NCBI RefSeq assembly: GCF_021025955.1 | Contig: NZ_JAJNCL010000001.1 | Coordinates: forward strand, 372,001 to 436,000 | Reading direction: 5' to 3' | DNA from: Rhodococcus qingshengii | GTDB lineage: Bacteria > Actinomycetota > Actinomycetes > Mycobacteriales > Mycobacteriaceae | DNA: 64,000 bases | Shown here: one piece after another, positions 47,296-56,746 of the stretch | Numbering within the stretch: the first letter of the stretch is position 1 | How the letters are laid out: every line of letters starts with the position of its first letter | Made by a program: the position numbers and the translations under genes | The notes under the pieces: generated by a model | The model's database searches: none | The model's input: only the letters and a program-made list of their open reading frames with translations | What the model was told of the DNA's origin: nothing

Positions 47296-47925
47296 ATGGT
47301 CATGCAAACGCACGTAGTCGACCATCCGCTCGCGGCGGCCCTCTTGACGACAATGCGTGACGCACGCAGTGAGAACGCGACTTTTCGTTCCGCACTTCGC
47401 AGGCTCACGCACATGCTGGTCTACGAGGCCATGCGTGACGCGGAAGTCGAGGAGTTCCCGGTCGACACCCCGGTGGCAGCGACGACGGGCATCCGGCTCG
47501 CGAAGCCGCCATTGCTGGTGCCGGTGCTGCGCGCCGGTCTGGGCATGGTCGAACAAGCCAGTGCGCTGATCCCGTCGGCCGGCGTTGGCTTTGTCGGAAT
47601 GGCCCGGGACGAAGAGACACATCAGCCGGTTCCGTACCTCGAATCCCTGCCCGCGGATCTGTCCGGTATCCCGGTATTCGTGCTCGATCCGATGCTCGCG
47701 ACCGGTGGTTCGATGGTGCACACCATCGACTTGCTGGTTGCGCGTGGCGCGACCGATGTCACGGCAGTGTGCGTCGTAGCTGCTCCGGCCGGCGTCGATG
47801 CGCTGGCAGCCTCCGGACACCCGGTGCGTCTGGTCATCGCGAGCATCGACGACGGACTCGACGAGAACGCTTTCATCGTCCCCGGTCTCGGTGACGCCGG
47901 CGATCGGCAGTTCGGACCCCGCTAG
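47296..47925 (+). CDS. upp: Uracil phosphoribosyltransferase
   Basis: Converts uracil and PRPP to UMP. 209 aa. N-terminal [47 protein letters not shown]-binding [19 protein letters not shown], uracil site [27 protein letters not shown]. Start ATG 47296 has GAGGA nine bases upstream; ATG 47302 is an alternative. The stop shares CTAG with pmmB. Confidence 0.96.
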   Translation: MVMQTHVVDHPLAAALLTTMRDARSENATFRSALRRLTHMLVYEAMRDAEVEEFPVDTPVAATTGIRLAKPPLLVPVLRAGLGMVEQASALIPSAGVGFVGMARDEETHQPVPYLESLPADLSGIPVFVLDPMLATGGSMVHTIDLLVARGATDVTAVCVVAAPAGVDALAASGHPVRLVIASIDDGLDENAFIVPGLGDAGDRQFGPR

Positions 47926-49514
47926 AGCGAGAGGGCGAAGGTTCGGAGTTCGTCCAGCCGAGCCTTCGCCTGCCCGCGCGCCCTCGCGAGATCGCTGCGG
48001 TCCGCCACCGGGACCACGACTTCGAGATAGCACTTGAGTTTGGGCTCAGTGCCGGACGGTCGCACAACCACGCGGATCGACGGTCCGTCGAATATCACTG
48101 CGTCGGTGCGCATACCGCCGCGAACCAGGGACAAGTCTTCGACGGTGACCGACTCTCCCGCGAGTTGACCGGGCGGATCGGCGCGTAACCGTTCCATCAT
48201 TTCGGTGATGTCGCTCGAATCCTCGACGCGGCGGGATACTTGGTCCCCACGGTGCAGTCCGAATTCGACGGCAAAGTCGTCGAGAAGGGCCAAGAGGGTT
48301 CTGTTGCTGCCCGCGAGGGTGGCAGCCAGATCGGCCACCAGTACGGCAGCCGAGATGCCGTCCTTGTCTCGCACCACCTCTGGATCGACGCAGTGCCCGA
48401 TCGCTTCCTCGTAGGCATAGACCAGACCGTCGCCCGCGCGTGTGAGCCACTTGAAGCCGGTGAGCGTCTGCGCAAACCTGGCTCCGCGGGCTCTCGCCAA
48501 CTTCGAGAGCAAAGTCGAGGAGACGATCGTCGTCGCCACCAACGAATCTTCGGGCGCCGTGCTCAGTACGTGGTCGGCCAGAAGCACCCCGGTTTCGTCG
48601 CCGCGCAACATGCGCCACTGATCACCGTCGCGAACTCCGACGGCGCAGCGGTCGGCATCCGGGTCGAGAGCGATCGCCAGATCCGCGTCGACACGTCGGG
48701 CGAGTGCGAGCAGGCGGTCTGCGGCGCCGGGCTCTTCGGGATTGGGGAACTCGACGGTCGGAAACGTGGGGTCGGGATCGAACTGCTCCGCCACGACGTG
48801 CAGGTCCTCGAATCCTGCTGCTCGCAGAGCCGCGGTCGCAGTCTCGCCGCCGACGCCGTGCATTGCCGTGAGCGCAATCCGGATCGAGCGGGCGTCGCCG
48901 TGCGGGAGGGTCGCGATGCGGGCGATGTACTCCTCGACCAGAGAATCGTCGGCCGGAATCACCGATGCTCGCGCGACGTCGGCGGCACCACCGATGCGGG
49001 CGATCTCGCTCTCGATTTCACGATCGGCGGGGGAGACGAGTTGCGCTCCGCCCGAGAGATACACCTTGTAACCGTTGTCGGCGGCAGGATTGTGGGAGGC
49101 GGTGATCTGGATACCTGCCGCTGCCCCGAGCCTGCGCACCGCAAACGCCACCAGCGGTGTCGGCAATGGACGGGGGAGCAGGGTCACCTCGAACCCGGCC
49201 GCTGCCATGACTTCAGCGGCGGCGAGAGCAAATTCCTCGGAACCGCGCCGGGCGTCGCGGCCGACGACAACGCGGGAGCCGCCCTGGCAGCGAGCTGTCA
49301 GCCAGGCCACCAGACCGGCCGTGGTCCGGATGACGACCGCGAGGTTCATGCCGTTGGGGCCGCCGCGCACCGGCCCGCGAAGCCCAGCGGTGCCGAACGC
49401 CAGTGGCGAGGAAAAGCGTTCGGCCAGTTCATGTTCCGAAAGAGTTGCCAATTCTGTGCGGGTGACTGGGTCCGGATCGGCGTCGATCCACTCGGTAACG
49501 TGGGTAGGTGTCAC
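47922..49514 (-). CDS. pmmB: Phosphomannomutase/phosphoglucomutase (PmmB-like)
   Basis: Alpha-D-phosphohexomutase or phosphopentomutase-like enzyme, 530 aa. Catalytic phosphoserine loop [15 protein letters not shown], metal-binding [10 protein letters not shown], sugar-binding [29 protein letters not shown] and phosphate-binding [18 protein letters not shown]-terminal [18 protein letters not shown]. The gene overlaps deoD (GTGA). In this neighbourhood it may act on ribose-1-phosphate from nucleoside phosphorolysis. Confidence 0.94.
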   Translation of the reverse strand: MTPTHVTEWIDADPDPVTRTELATLSEHELAERFSSPLAFGTAGLRGPVRGGPNGMNLAVVIRTTAGLVAWLTARCQGGSRVVVGRDARRGSEEFALAAAEVMAAAGFEVTLLPRPLPTPLVAFAVRRLGAAAGIQITASHNPAADNGYKVYLSGGAQLVSPADREIESEIARIGGAADVARASVIPADDSLVEEYIARIATLPHGDARSIRIALTAMHGVGGETATAALRAAGFEDLHVVAEQFDPDPTFPTVEFPNPEEPGAADRLLALARRVDADLAIALDPDADRCAVGVRDGDQWRMLRGDETGVLLADHVLSTAPEDSLVATTIVSSTLLSKLARARGARFAQTLTGFKWLTRAGDGLVYAYEEAIGHCVDPEVVRDKDGISAAVLVADLAATLAGSNRTLLALLDDFAVEFGLHRGDQVSRRVEDSSDITEMMERLRADPPGQLAGESVTVEDLSLVRGGMRTDAVIFDGPSIRVVVRPSGTEPKLKCYLEVVVPVADRSDLARARGQAKARLDELRTFALSL

Positions 49515-50308
49515 AGTTGCTCGACCAGTTGACGCAACAGCACTCCCATCCGGGCTGCCGACGCTTTGCCTGCCGCCAGCACCTCCTGATGGTCGAGCGG
49601 GGCACCAGTAATGCCGGCGGCCAGGTTGGTGACCATCGAGATGCCGAGAACGCGGGCGCCGAGCGCGCGGGCCGCGATTGTCTCGTGAACCGTCGACATG
49701 CCGACCAGATCGGCGCCCAGTGTGCGAAGCATTCGAATCTCGGCCGGAGTCTCGTAGTGCGGTCCGGGAAGTCCGGCGTAAACGCCCTCGGCAAGGTCCG
49801 GGTCGATCGAGCGAGCGAGCGAGCGCAGTTCCGGCGAGTAGGCGTCGACCAGGTCGACGAACTCCGCGCCGACGAGCGGGGACCGTGCCGTCAGGTTCAG
49901 GTGGTCACTGATCAGCACCGGTTGGCCGACGGCATAGTTTTCAGAAATTCCGCCGGCTGCGTTGGTGAGGATGACCGTGTCGGCGCCGGCGGCGATGGCC
50001 GTCCGGACCGGGTGGACGACGGTGCCGAGGTCGTGGCCTTCGTACGCGTGCGCGCGCCCGAGCAGCAGCAGGACTTCGGTGTTCCCGACGCGCACCGAAC
50101 GAATGGTGCCCGCATGGCCGAGGGCGGACGGTGGGGCGAAGCCAGGCAGATCGGCCATCGAGACTTCAGCTGTCACGTCCGCACCGGCGTCGCCGAAAAC
50201 GTCTGCGGCGTCGGTCCACCCCGACCCGAGCACGATGGCGACTGACGGTGACGAAGAACCAGTCATGGCGGACAGAGCAGCGGCGGCGGCCTCGGCGATC
50301 GTTCCCAT
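49511..50308 (-). CDS. deoD: Purine nucleoside phosphorylase
   Basis: Releases purine bases from inosine and guanosine. 265 aa, trimeric high-molecular-class PNP fold. Phosphate site VLGSGW, loop [38 protein letters not shown], active-site [38 protein letters not shown] 50308 (MGTIAEAAA) is the natural start; longer frames upstream have no homology. Co-transcribed with pmmB, as Rv3307-Rv3308. Confidence 0.95.
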   Translation of the reverse strand: MGTIAEAAAAALSAMTGSSSPSVAIVLGSGWTDAADVFGDAGADVTAEVSMADLPGFAPPSALGHAGTIRSVRVGNTEVLLLLGRAHAYEGHDLGTVVHPVRTAIAAGADTVILTNAAGGISENYAVGQPVLISDHLNLTARSPLVGAEFVDLVDAYSPELRSLARSIDPDLAEGVYAGLPGPHYETPAEIRMLRTLGADLVGMSTVHETIAARALGARVLGISMVTNLAAGITGAPLDHQEVLAAGKASAARMGVLLRQLVEQL

Positions 50309-50375
50309 GTGAGCAACCCTACTGAGGAGTCGGGTCGGTTCGCCGGGTGAGTTGGCGGGCGTTACTCTCCCATCC

Positions 50376-51074
50376 ATGCCTTATCTCGAACGCGACGGCG
50401 ACGTATTCATCCTGTACCTCGGCAACGAGGGCGAAACGGACAACGAGAACCGCTTCGGCCCCGAGTGGATCGACGCTGTTCACAGCAAGCTGGACGAGGT
50501 CGAAGCGCACGAGGGGCCGGCAGCCCTGGTGACCACGGCGACGGGCAAGTTCTACACGAACGGCCTGGACACGACGTGGATCTTCGGCAATCTCGACGGT
50601 CTTCCCGGCTACCTGGACAAGGTCCACACCATCTACAGCCGGCTGCTGACCTTCCCGATGGCCACGGTCGCGGCCGTGCAGGGGCACGCATTCGGCGCCG
50701 GCGCCATGCTCGCGTCCTCGCACGATTTCCAGATCATGCGCGCGGACCGCGGCTTCTACTGCCTTCCCGAGGTCGGACTGAACATGCCGTTCACAGTCGG
50801 GATGTCTGCATTGCTGAACAGTCGTCTGCCCAGGCAGACGGCAGTCGACGCGATGACGACGGGGCGTCGATTCGGCGGCGCCGACGCGCTTGCTGCCGGC
50901 ATCGTGCAGGAAACGGTCGACGGCGCCGGAGTGCTCGCGGCAGCAGTGGCCAAGGCGTCGGCATTGACGTCGACTCACGGCAAGAACTTGGCGGGAATCA
51001 AGGCAGGTATTCACCGCGATGCTCTTGCGGACCTCGCTCAGGTGACTGACAAGAGCAACTTCTCCTTCGGGTGA
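50376..51074 (+). CDS. Enoyl-CoA hydratase/isomerase family (ECI-like)
   Basis: 232 aa crotonase fold. [28 protein letters not shown], oxyanion-hole segment [40 protein letters not shown]. The single acidic residue in PEVGL and the ENRF start resemble delta3,delta2-enoyl-CoA isomerases rather than true hydratases with two catalytic Glu. ATG 50376 begins with [15 protein letters not shown]. No fatty-acid genes are adjacent. 13 bases from the downstream M20 peptidase gene, so possibly one transcript. Confidence 0.85.
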   Translation: MPYLERDGDVFILYLGNEGETDNENRFGPEWIDAVHSKLDEVEAHEGPAALVTTATGKFYTNGLDTTWIFGNLDGLPGYLDKVHTIYSRLLTFPMATVAAVQGHAFGAGAMLASSHDFQIMRADRGFYCLPEVGLNMPFTVGMSALLNSRLPRQTAVDAMTTGRRFGGADALAAGIVQETVDGAGVLAAAVAKASALTSTHGKNLAGIKAGIHRDALADLAQVTDKSNFSFG

Positions 51075-51086
51075 GACAATGATCGC

Positions 51087-52247
51087 GTGAATCAGAATGT
51101 CGACAGTGCAGTCAGGTCTGTAGAGGCCGATCTGATTGCGCTGTCGCATTCGATTCACAGCGATCCGGAACTCGCCTTCGAAGAGTTCCGCAGCGCTGCC
51201 AAAGCGTCGGACCTGCTGGCGCAGCACGGTTTCGCGGTCACTCGCGGGATCGTCGATCTGCCGACGGCTTTCGACGCCACCTACGGCAGCGGAGAGTTGG
51301 TCATCGCGATCTGCGCCGAGTACGACGCGCTGCCCGAGATCGGTCATGCCTGTGGGCACAACATCATTGCCGCCGCCGCGGTCGGGGCCGGCATCGCGTT
51401 GGCTACCGTGGCCGATGAATTGGGGATCACCGTCCGAGTGATCGGTACTCCGGCGGAGGAAACCGGTGGCGGCAAAGTTCTGATGCTCGAACGTGGTGCA
51501 TTCGACGGCGTCGGCGCGGCCATGATGGTTCATCCAGGACCGATCGACATCATCGGTGCCACCTCGCTGGCCCTCGCGGACATCGCGGTCAGCTATCACG
51601 GTCGCGAAGCGCACGCCTCTGCTGCGCCTGAATTCGGTCGTAATGCCGCCGATGCAGCGACGCTCGCGCAGGTGGCGGTCGGACTGTTGCGTCAGCACCT
51701 GCAGCCAGGCCAGCAGATTCACGGAATTGTCAGTGACGGCGGCACGGCTCCCAACATCGTTCCGGCCCGGTCCGAACTGCTCTACTACCTGCGTGCCGAG
51801 ACGGCCGCGTCGTTGGCCAATCTGTCCGAGCGTGCCGACGCCTGCTTCGCCTCGGGCGCACTCGGCACCGGATGCACCCACGAAATCCGCACGGTATCGC
51901 CCACTTACACCGAGTTGACCCCCGATCCGTGGCTGGCGTCGGCGTACCGTGAACAGATCGTCGATCTCGGGCGGGTGCCACTGGCGGTGGAATGGGAGCG
52001 CTCCCGTCCGCTGGGTAGTACGGATATGGGTAATGTGACCAATGTGATTCCGGGAATTCACCCGGTCATAGGCTTGGATTCATCGGGGGCAGTGACACAT
52101 CAGCCGGAGTTCGCTGCGGCGTGTATCACCGCCTCCGCAGATCGAGCGGTAGTCGACGGTGCAATTGCGTTGGCCCGCACTGCTGTCCGGGTAGCGTCCG
52201 ATCCAGAACAACGCGCCCGTCTGTTGGAAGGGGTAGATCGCCGGTGA
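51087..52247 (+). CDS. amiB: M20-family amidohydrolase (AmiB1-like)
   Basis: 386 aa metal-dependent amidohydrolase, equivalent by position to Rv3306c. Landmarks: SIHSDPELAFEEFRSA, CAEYDALPEIGHACGHNII, TPAEETGGGKVLMLE, GREAHASAAPEFG, and GSTDMGNVTNVIPGIHP; these carry the expected His, Asp, Glu metal ligands. Family members hydrolyse N-acyl amino acids or aminobenzoyl-glutamate-type amides; specific substrate unknown. GTG start at 51087; overlap of four bases with the next gene, a paralogue. Confidence 0.88.
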   Translation: MNQNVDSAVRSVEADLIALSHSIHSDPELAFEEFRSAAKASDLLAQHGFAVTRGIVDLPTAFDATYGSGELVIAICAEYDALPEIGHACGHNIIAAAAVGAGIALATVADELGITVRVIGTPAEETGGGKVLMLERGAFDGVGAAMMVHPGPIDIIGATSLALADIAVSYHGREAHASAAPEFGRNAADAATLAQVAVGLLRQHLQPGQQIHGIVSDGGTAPNIVPARSELLYYLRAETAASLANLSERADACFASGALGTGCTHEIRTVSPTYTELTPDPWLASAYREQIVDLGRVPLAVEWERSRPLGSTDMGNVTNVIPGIHPVIGLDSSGAVTHQPEFAAACITASADRAVVDGAIALARTAVRVASDPEQRARLLEGVDRR

Positions 52248-53392
52248 ACGCGGCAATCGATACGTGGATTCACGCGCACACCGACGACCTCGTCGCGTGG
52301 CGTCGACACATCCATGCCAACCCGGAGTTGGCTCGCCGCGAATACGCGACCACCGAATTCGTCGCGACCCGCCTCACTGCGGCTGGGCTGTCGCCGAAGA
52401 TCCTTCCCGGTGGCACCGGCCTCACGTGCGACATCGGACCGGAAGGTCCACGAATCGCACTTCGCGCCGACATGGACGCTTTGCCGATGCAGGAAGCGAC
52501 AGGGGCGACGTATTCGTCCACGGTCCCCGGTGTATCCCATGCATGCGGGCACGACGCCCACACCACCATCCTGCTCGGCGCCGGATTGGCTCTGGCCACG
52601 CTGCCCGAACTTCCCGTGGGGGTTCGGTTGATCTTCCAGCCCGCAGAGGAAGTCATGCCTGGTGGAGCACTCGACGTCATCGCGGCCGGCGCGCTCGACG
52701 GTGTGTCCAGAATCTTTGCTCTGCACTGCGATCCGCGACTCGAGGCAGGCCAGGTGGGCATGCGTCTGGGCGCGATCACCTCTGCTGCAGACACGATCGA
52801 GGTCGTCCTCGATTCTCCGGGTGGGCACACGTCGAGGCCGCACCTGACCACGGATCTGATCTACGCACTCGGCACAGTCGTGACCGGGCTGCCTGGAATG
52901 CTCAGCCGTCGTATCGATCCGCGTACCGGCACCGTCATGGTGTGGGGCGCGGTCAGTGCAGGTCAGGCGCCCAACGCGATTCCGCAGACCGGCATGATGA
53001 CGGGCACCGTACGTACCGGCGATCACGATACGTGGGAGTTGCTCGAACCGCTCGTGGAAGAAATCGTCCACGGATTGCTCGCACCCACCGGCGTTCGCTA
53101 CCAACTCAACTATCGTCGCGGAGTGCCACCGGTCGTCAACGACGAGGTGTCCACTCGGATGTTCGAGGACGCCATCGCGACCGTCGGACAAGATGCCTTG
53201 GCAGACACCCCGCAATCCGGTGGTGGCGAGGACTTTTCGTGGTACCTCGAAACCGTGCCGGGTGCCATGGCGCGGCTCGGCGTGTGGTCGGGTGAAGGCG
53301 ATCAGCTCGATATCCACCAACCCACTTTCGATCTCGACGAGCGTGCACTCGGCGTCGGTGTGAAGGTTCTCACGAGCCTGGTTCTGGGATAG
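52244..53392 (+). CDS. amiA: M20-family amidohydrolase (AmiA1-like)
   Basis: 382 aa, paralogous to the gene upstream and matching Rv3305c by position. RRHIHANPELARREYATTEF, ALRADMDALPMQEATG, SHACGHDAHTTILLGA (dinuclear metal ligands), IFQPAEEVMPGGALDVI (catalytic Glu), SPGGHTSRPH, QSGGGEDFSWYLETVPG. Domain order (catalytic, dimerisation lid, catalytic) is complete. GTG start at 52244 overlaps the amiB stop as GTGA, indicating coupled translation and perhaps a shared pathway. Confidence 0.9.
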   Translation: MNAAIDTWIHAHTDDLVAWRRHIHANPELARREYATTEFVATRLTAAGLSPKILPGGTGLTCDIGPEGPRIALRADMDALPMQEATGATYSSTVPGVSHACGHDAHTTILLGAGLALATLPELPVGVRLIFQPAEEVMPGGALDVIAAGALDGVSRIFALHCDPRLEAGQVGMRLGAITSAADTIEVVLDSPGGHTSRPHLTTDLIYALGTVVTGLPGMLSRRIDPRTGTVMVWGAVSAGQAPNAIPQTGMMTGTVRTGDHDTWELLEPLVEEIVHGLLAPTGVRYQLNYRRGVPPVVNDEVSTRMFEDAIATVGQDALADTPQSGGGEDFSWYLETVPGAMARLGVWSGEGDQLDIHQPTFDLDERALGVGVKVLTSLVLG

Positions 53393-53446
53393 TTCCGGTT
53401 CCCGTCGGGGGTACCGTTTTTCGTTCGTTCGAGTGAAGGTACGGGC

Positions 53447-54523
53447 ATGTCCATAGGTGTGGGAGTGCGAATCGGCACATTGGTGTCGACGGCTGTCGTT
53501 GCGTCGAACGATCCGGGTTCGGCCGATCCAGTGGTCTTGGTTCGGGACACGATCCTCAATCAACGCAAGGACGGAACGACGGTGCTCGGTGGCACCGAGC
53601 AACTGGGTGCCGGTCGTGAGTTCGCCGAGAGCTGGTCGGGTTTTGTCGGTCGCGTCGGGGACCCGAGTGGCGTCGCAGGAACGGCTGATACTCGTTACCG
53701 CGCCGAGGATTTGGTGGCAACTTCGATTCGCTGTCTGTTGCAGGAATGTGAGCCGCTGCCCGATCGCGGTGGTCGAAGCGGGGGAGCCCCCGACATCGTC
53801 GCTACGTACCCGTCGCGCTGGGACTCGTCCACTGCTGCCCTCATGCAGGATTCTCTGGTCTACGCGGGCCTCGAACGAGTCACGCTCGTCTCGGATGCCG
53901 AGGCCGTGTCGGCGTGGTTCGAGTCGGAAATCGCGGCACTCGCCGGCACGCTCATCGGCATCTATCACGTAGACGACACCGGAGCAGCGGTCACGCTGGT
54001 GCGTTCGGGTGTCGCCGCGGGCCGCGCATTCGGCTTTGCCGGCGACGGGAGTTCGCCGAGTTCACGCCTCGCGACGGCTTTGGGTGCGTTCGGTTGGATG
54101 CCGGAGAACCTGGACGCCGTAGTCGTCACCGGTGACGGAGAACCGGCGACGGACAAGGCAGCCATGATGTCCATAGCTGCCGGGATTGCCGAAAAGCTCG
54201 GTGTCAGATGTGAACTCGGCCCCGGACCCGAACAGTCGGCCGCGCTGGGAGCTGCGATCCTCGCTGCCGGGTTCACCTCGACGTCGCACACGATCGTGCC
54301 GATCGGGTTGCCGCCTTCACACGACGTGACCGAGGTGTTCGACACCCTGGGGCGCGAGAAGGTGGCGGCTGAAACCGCAGCCGGGGTGGCAACAGCCGAG
54401 CCGGAAACTGAGGTTGTCGCAGGCGAATCGGAGTCGCGCGGTTCGAAGCGCATTCTCGTCGGAGTCGCGATTGTGGTCGTGCTCGCGGCACTCGCAGTGC
54501 TCGCGTATTTCCTGCTGCTTTGA
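53447..54523 (+). CDS. Membrane-anchored Hsp70/actin-like (ASKHA) protein, unknown function
   Basis: 358 aa. N-terminus MSIGVGVRIGTLVSTAVVAS has the phosphate-1-loop look of the Hsp70/actin superfamily; later DIVATYPSRWDSSTAALMQDSLVYAGLERVTLVSDAEAVSAWF, GTLIGIYHVDDTGAAVTLVRSG, and LDAVVVTGDGEPATDKAAMM correspond to phosphate 2 and adenosine-loop positions, but are degenerate. Residues from about 300 are Ala/Glu-rich, ending in one helix (ILVGVAIVVVLAALAVLAYFLLL) at the extreme C-terminus, a tail-anchor topology. I infer a cytoplasmic sensor or chaperone-like domain on the membrane; ATPase activity is uncertain. Confidence 0.72.
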   Translation: MSIGVGVRIGTLVSTAVVASNDPGSADPVVLVRDTILNQRKDGTTVLGGTEQLGAGREFAESWSGFVGRVGDPSGVAGTADTRYRAEDLVATSIRCLLQECEPLPDRGGRSGGAPDIVATYPSRWDSSTAALMQDSLVYAGLERVTLVSDAEAVSAWFESEIAALAGTLIGIYHVDDTGAAVTLVRSGVAAGRAFGFAGDGSSPSSRLATALGAFGWMPENLDAVVVTGDGEPATDKAAMMSIAAGIAEKLGVRCELGPGPEQSAALGAAILAAGFTSTSHTIVPIGLPPSHDVTEVFDTLGREKVAAETAAGVATAEPETEVVAGESESRGSKRILVGVAIVVVLAALAVLAYFLLL

Positions 54524-54536
54524 GCAGGACAGCGAT

Positions 54537-55007
54537 CTAGTCCGTCACTCCGTTACCCGGACCCACATTGCGGCTGTTTCGCGTCCGCAGTTCACGCACG
54601 TACTCGGCCGGCGCTCCGGCAATTTCGGCGGCGTCGGCCATTACACCGATGTAGCGGGCGGACGGCAGTCCACCTTCGTACGCGTCCATGACGTAGAGCC
54701 ACGCGAGGACTGCATCGCCGGCTGTGTCGACCCGCACTCGGATCTTGCGGTGCAGACCCAGTTCGGCGCCTTCCCAGCGGTCCAGGCTTACTTCGTCCTC
54801 TTCCGGGACGTCGTAGAGAACCACGAAAACACTGGAGTCGGGATCTTCGACCACGGTGGCGAGAGCGCCCTCCCAGCCGATGTCCTCGCCGCTGAAGGTC
54901 AGGCGCCAGCCTCGCAGCCACCCTGTCCCGGACATGGGCGAGTGTGGGCAGCGCAACAACATCTGCTCGGGATGCATGTTGGAACCGTAAGCGGCATAAA
55001 TCGACAC
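54537..55007 (-). CDS. Gamma-glutamylcyclotransferase-like (AIG2 fold) protein
   Basis: 156 aa. The defining YAAYGSNMHPEQML motif at the N-terminus, followed by GTGWLRGWRLTFSGEDIGWEGALATVVEDPDSSVFVVLYDVPEEDEVSLDRWEG and a catalytic Glu candidate in that last segment. Equivalent to Rv3304 by position next to lpdA. Might remove gamma-glutamyl groups or act on a mycothiol-related amide; not shown. GTG at 55007 (VSIYAAYGS) is preferred because longer frames overlap the lpdA leader. Confidence 0.83.
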   Translation of the reverse strand: MSIYAAYGSNMHPEQMLLRCPHSPMSGTGWLRGWRLTFSGEDIGWEGALATVVEDPDSSVFVVLYDVPEEDEVSLDRWEGAELGLHRKIRVRVDTAGDAVLAWLYVMDAYEGGLPSARYIGVMADAAEIAGAPAEYVRELRTRNSRNVGPGNGVTD

Positions 55008-55161
55008 GGGCGCAAGCCTAAACCGTGGTCCGAGGGTGTGGCGAAGCGGACCACCGGACGCAAGTAATCTGGTACAAGCACTGCGCGACACGTGGTGCTC
55101 GAATAGCGTGACACTGGTCGACGGGAGACCCCTGCCGGCCACGCGAGGACTTGGAGGACAC

Positions 55162-56565
55162 ATGACCCGGATCGTGATCATCGGTGGCGGACCCGCCGGC
55201 TACGAGGCGGCACTGGTAGCCGCGCAGCACGGGGCCACGGTCACCCTGGTCGATTCGGACGGCGTCGGCGGTGCATGTGTGCTGTTCGACTGTGTTCCGT
55301 CGAAGACATTCATCGCGTCCACCGGAATCCGCACCGACATGCGTCGTGCATCCGATCTCGGCATCACCTTGGATCCGGAGCAGGCTTCGGTTTCATTGCC
55401 GAAGATCCACTCCCGAGTCAAGAGTCTCGCGTTGTCCCAGTCCTCGGACATTCGCGCACGGTTGCAGACGGTCGGCGTCGAGGTTCTCTCCGGTACCGCC
55501 GAACTGACCGATCCGCTCCTCGGAATGGCGGCGCACCAGGTTCGCGCGACGCTCGGAAGCGGTGAGCAGAAGACCATCGACGCAGACGTCGTGTTGATCG
55601 CCACCGGCGCCAGCCCCCGCATCATCCCGGGCGCCGAGCCCGACGGTGAGCGAATCATGACGTGGCGTCAGCTCTACGACTTGGACGAGCTGCCCGAGCA
55701 CCTGGTAGTGGTCGGTTCCGGTGTCACCGGTGCCGAGTTCGTCTCCGCGTACACCGAGATGGGTGTCAAGGTCACTCTCGTGTCCAGTCGTGACCGTGTT
55801 CTGCCCGGCGAGGATGCCGATGCGGCACTCGTACTCGAGGACGCCCTCGCCGAGCGCGGTGTCTCCCTCGTCAAGCACGCCCGCGCGGACGCCGTCGAGC
55901 GCACCGAGAAGGGCATCGTCGTCAAGCTCTCCGACGGCCGCACGGTCGAAGGGAGCCACGCTTTGATGACCGTCGGTTCCGTCCCCAACACCAACGGTCT
56001 CGGCCTGGAACGGGTCGGCATCGAGTTGGACAAGGGTGGATACCTGCGTGTCGACCGGGTTTCGCGCACCACGGTTTCCGGAATCTACGCTGCTGGTGAC
56101 TGCACCGGACTGCTTCCGCTCGCCTCGGTGGCTGCGATGCAGGGACGCATCGCGATGTACCACGCGCTCGGTGAAGGCGTCAGCCCGATCAAGTTGAAGA
56201 CTGTCGCGTCGGCCGTCTTCACGCGCCCCGAAATTGCAACGGTGGGTGTTTCGCAGGCGGCGATCGACAACGGAGAGGTGCCTGCTCGCACCGTCATGTT
56301 GCCGCTCAATACCAACCCGCGCGCCAAGATGTCCGGTTTGCGTCGCGGTTTCGTGAAGATCTTCTGCCGTCCGGCTACCGGCGTGGTCATCGGCGGTGTT
56401 GTGGTCGCACCCACTGCTTCGGAACTGATCCTGCCGATCGCGATCGCCGTGCAGAACAACTTGACGGTCAACGACCTGGCTCAGACGTTCTCGGTGTACC
56501 CGTCGTTGACCGGGTCGATCACCGAAGCTGCTCGTCAGCTCATGCGTCACGACGACCTGGACTGA
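55162..56565 (+). CDS. lpdA: Flavoprotein disulfide reductase / NAD(P)H quinone reductase LpdA
   Basis: 467 aa, cytoplasmic FAD enzyme of the pyridine nucleotide-disulfide oxidoreductase family, equivalent to Rv3303c. Start MTRIVIIGGGPAGYEAALVAAQHG (FAD), CVLFDCVPSK, IATGASPRIIPGAEPDGERIMTWRQLYDLDELP, VVVGSGVTGAEFVSAYTEMGVKVTLV (NAD(P)), GDCTGLLPLASVAAMQGRIAMYHALG, and dimerisation domain FTRPEIATVG. The redox pair is C39/C44 (CxxxxC), whereas I recall the first Cys replaced by Ala in M. tuberculosis LpdA. The usual C-terminal His-Glu dyad is absent (YPSLTGSITEAARQ). ATG follows GGAGGA. Confidence 0.92.
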   Translation: MTRIVIIGGGPAGYEAALVAAQHGATVTLVDSDGVGGACVLFDCVPSKTFIASTGIRTDMRRASDLGITLDPEQASVSLPKIHSRVKSLALSQSSDIRARLQTVGVEVLSGTAELTDPLLGMAAHQVRATLGSGEQKTIDADVVLIATGASPRIIPGAEPDGERIMTWRQLYDLDELPEHLVVVGSGVTGAEFVSAYTEMGVKVTLVSSRDRVLPGEDADAALVLEDALAERGVSLVKHARADAVERTEKGIVVKLSDGRTVEGSHALMTVGSVPNTNGLGLERVGIELDKGGYLRVDRVSRTTVSGIYAAGDCTGLLPLASVAAMQGRIAMYHALGEGVSPIKLKTVASAVFTRPEIATVGVSQAAIDNGEVPARTVMLPLNTNPRAKMSGLRRGFVKIFCRPATGVVIGGVVVAPTASELILPIAIAVQNNLTVNDLAQTFSVYPSLTGSITEAARQLMRHDDLD

Positions 56566-56632
56566 CAACGGACCAGAGTCTTCTTACAATGTGGGAACTC
56601 TGTTTCACATACTGAAGCGTTGGTGAGATAGT

Positions 56633-56666
56633 CGAGATACCGACCGAATCAAGGGTCGGTATCTCG
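56633..56666 (+). terminator. Terminator hairpin after lpdA
   Basis: CGAGATACCGACC (56633-56645) and GGTCGGTATCTCG (56654-56666) form a perfect 13-bp stem with loop GAATCAAG, 68 bases after the lpdA stop. Confidence 0.85.
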
Positions 56667-56746
56667 GCGCTCTCCCGCCCCGTTGACCCAGGACGGCTCA
56701 GGGTGTTTTTCCTCTGACCTTCATTCTGCGTGCCTGGGAGCTTCAC

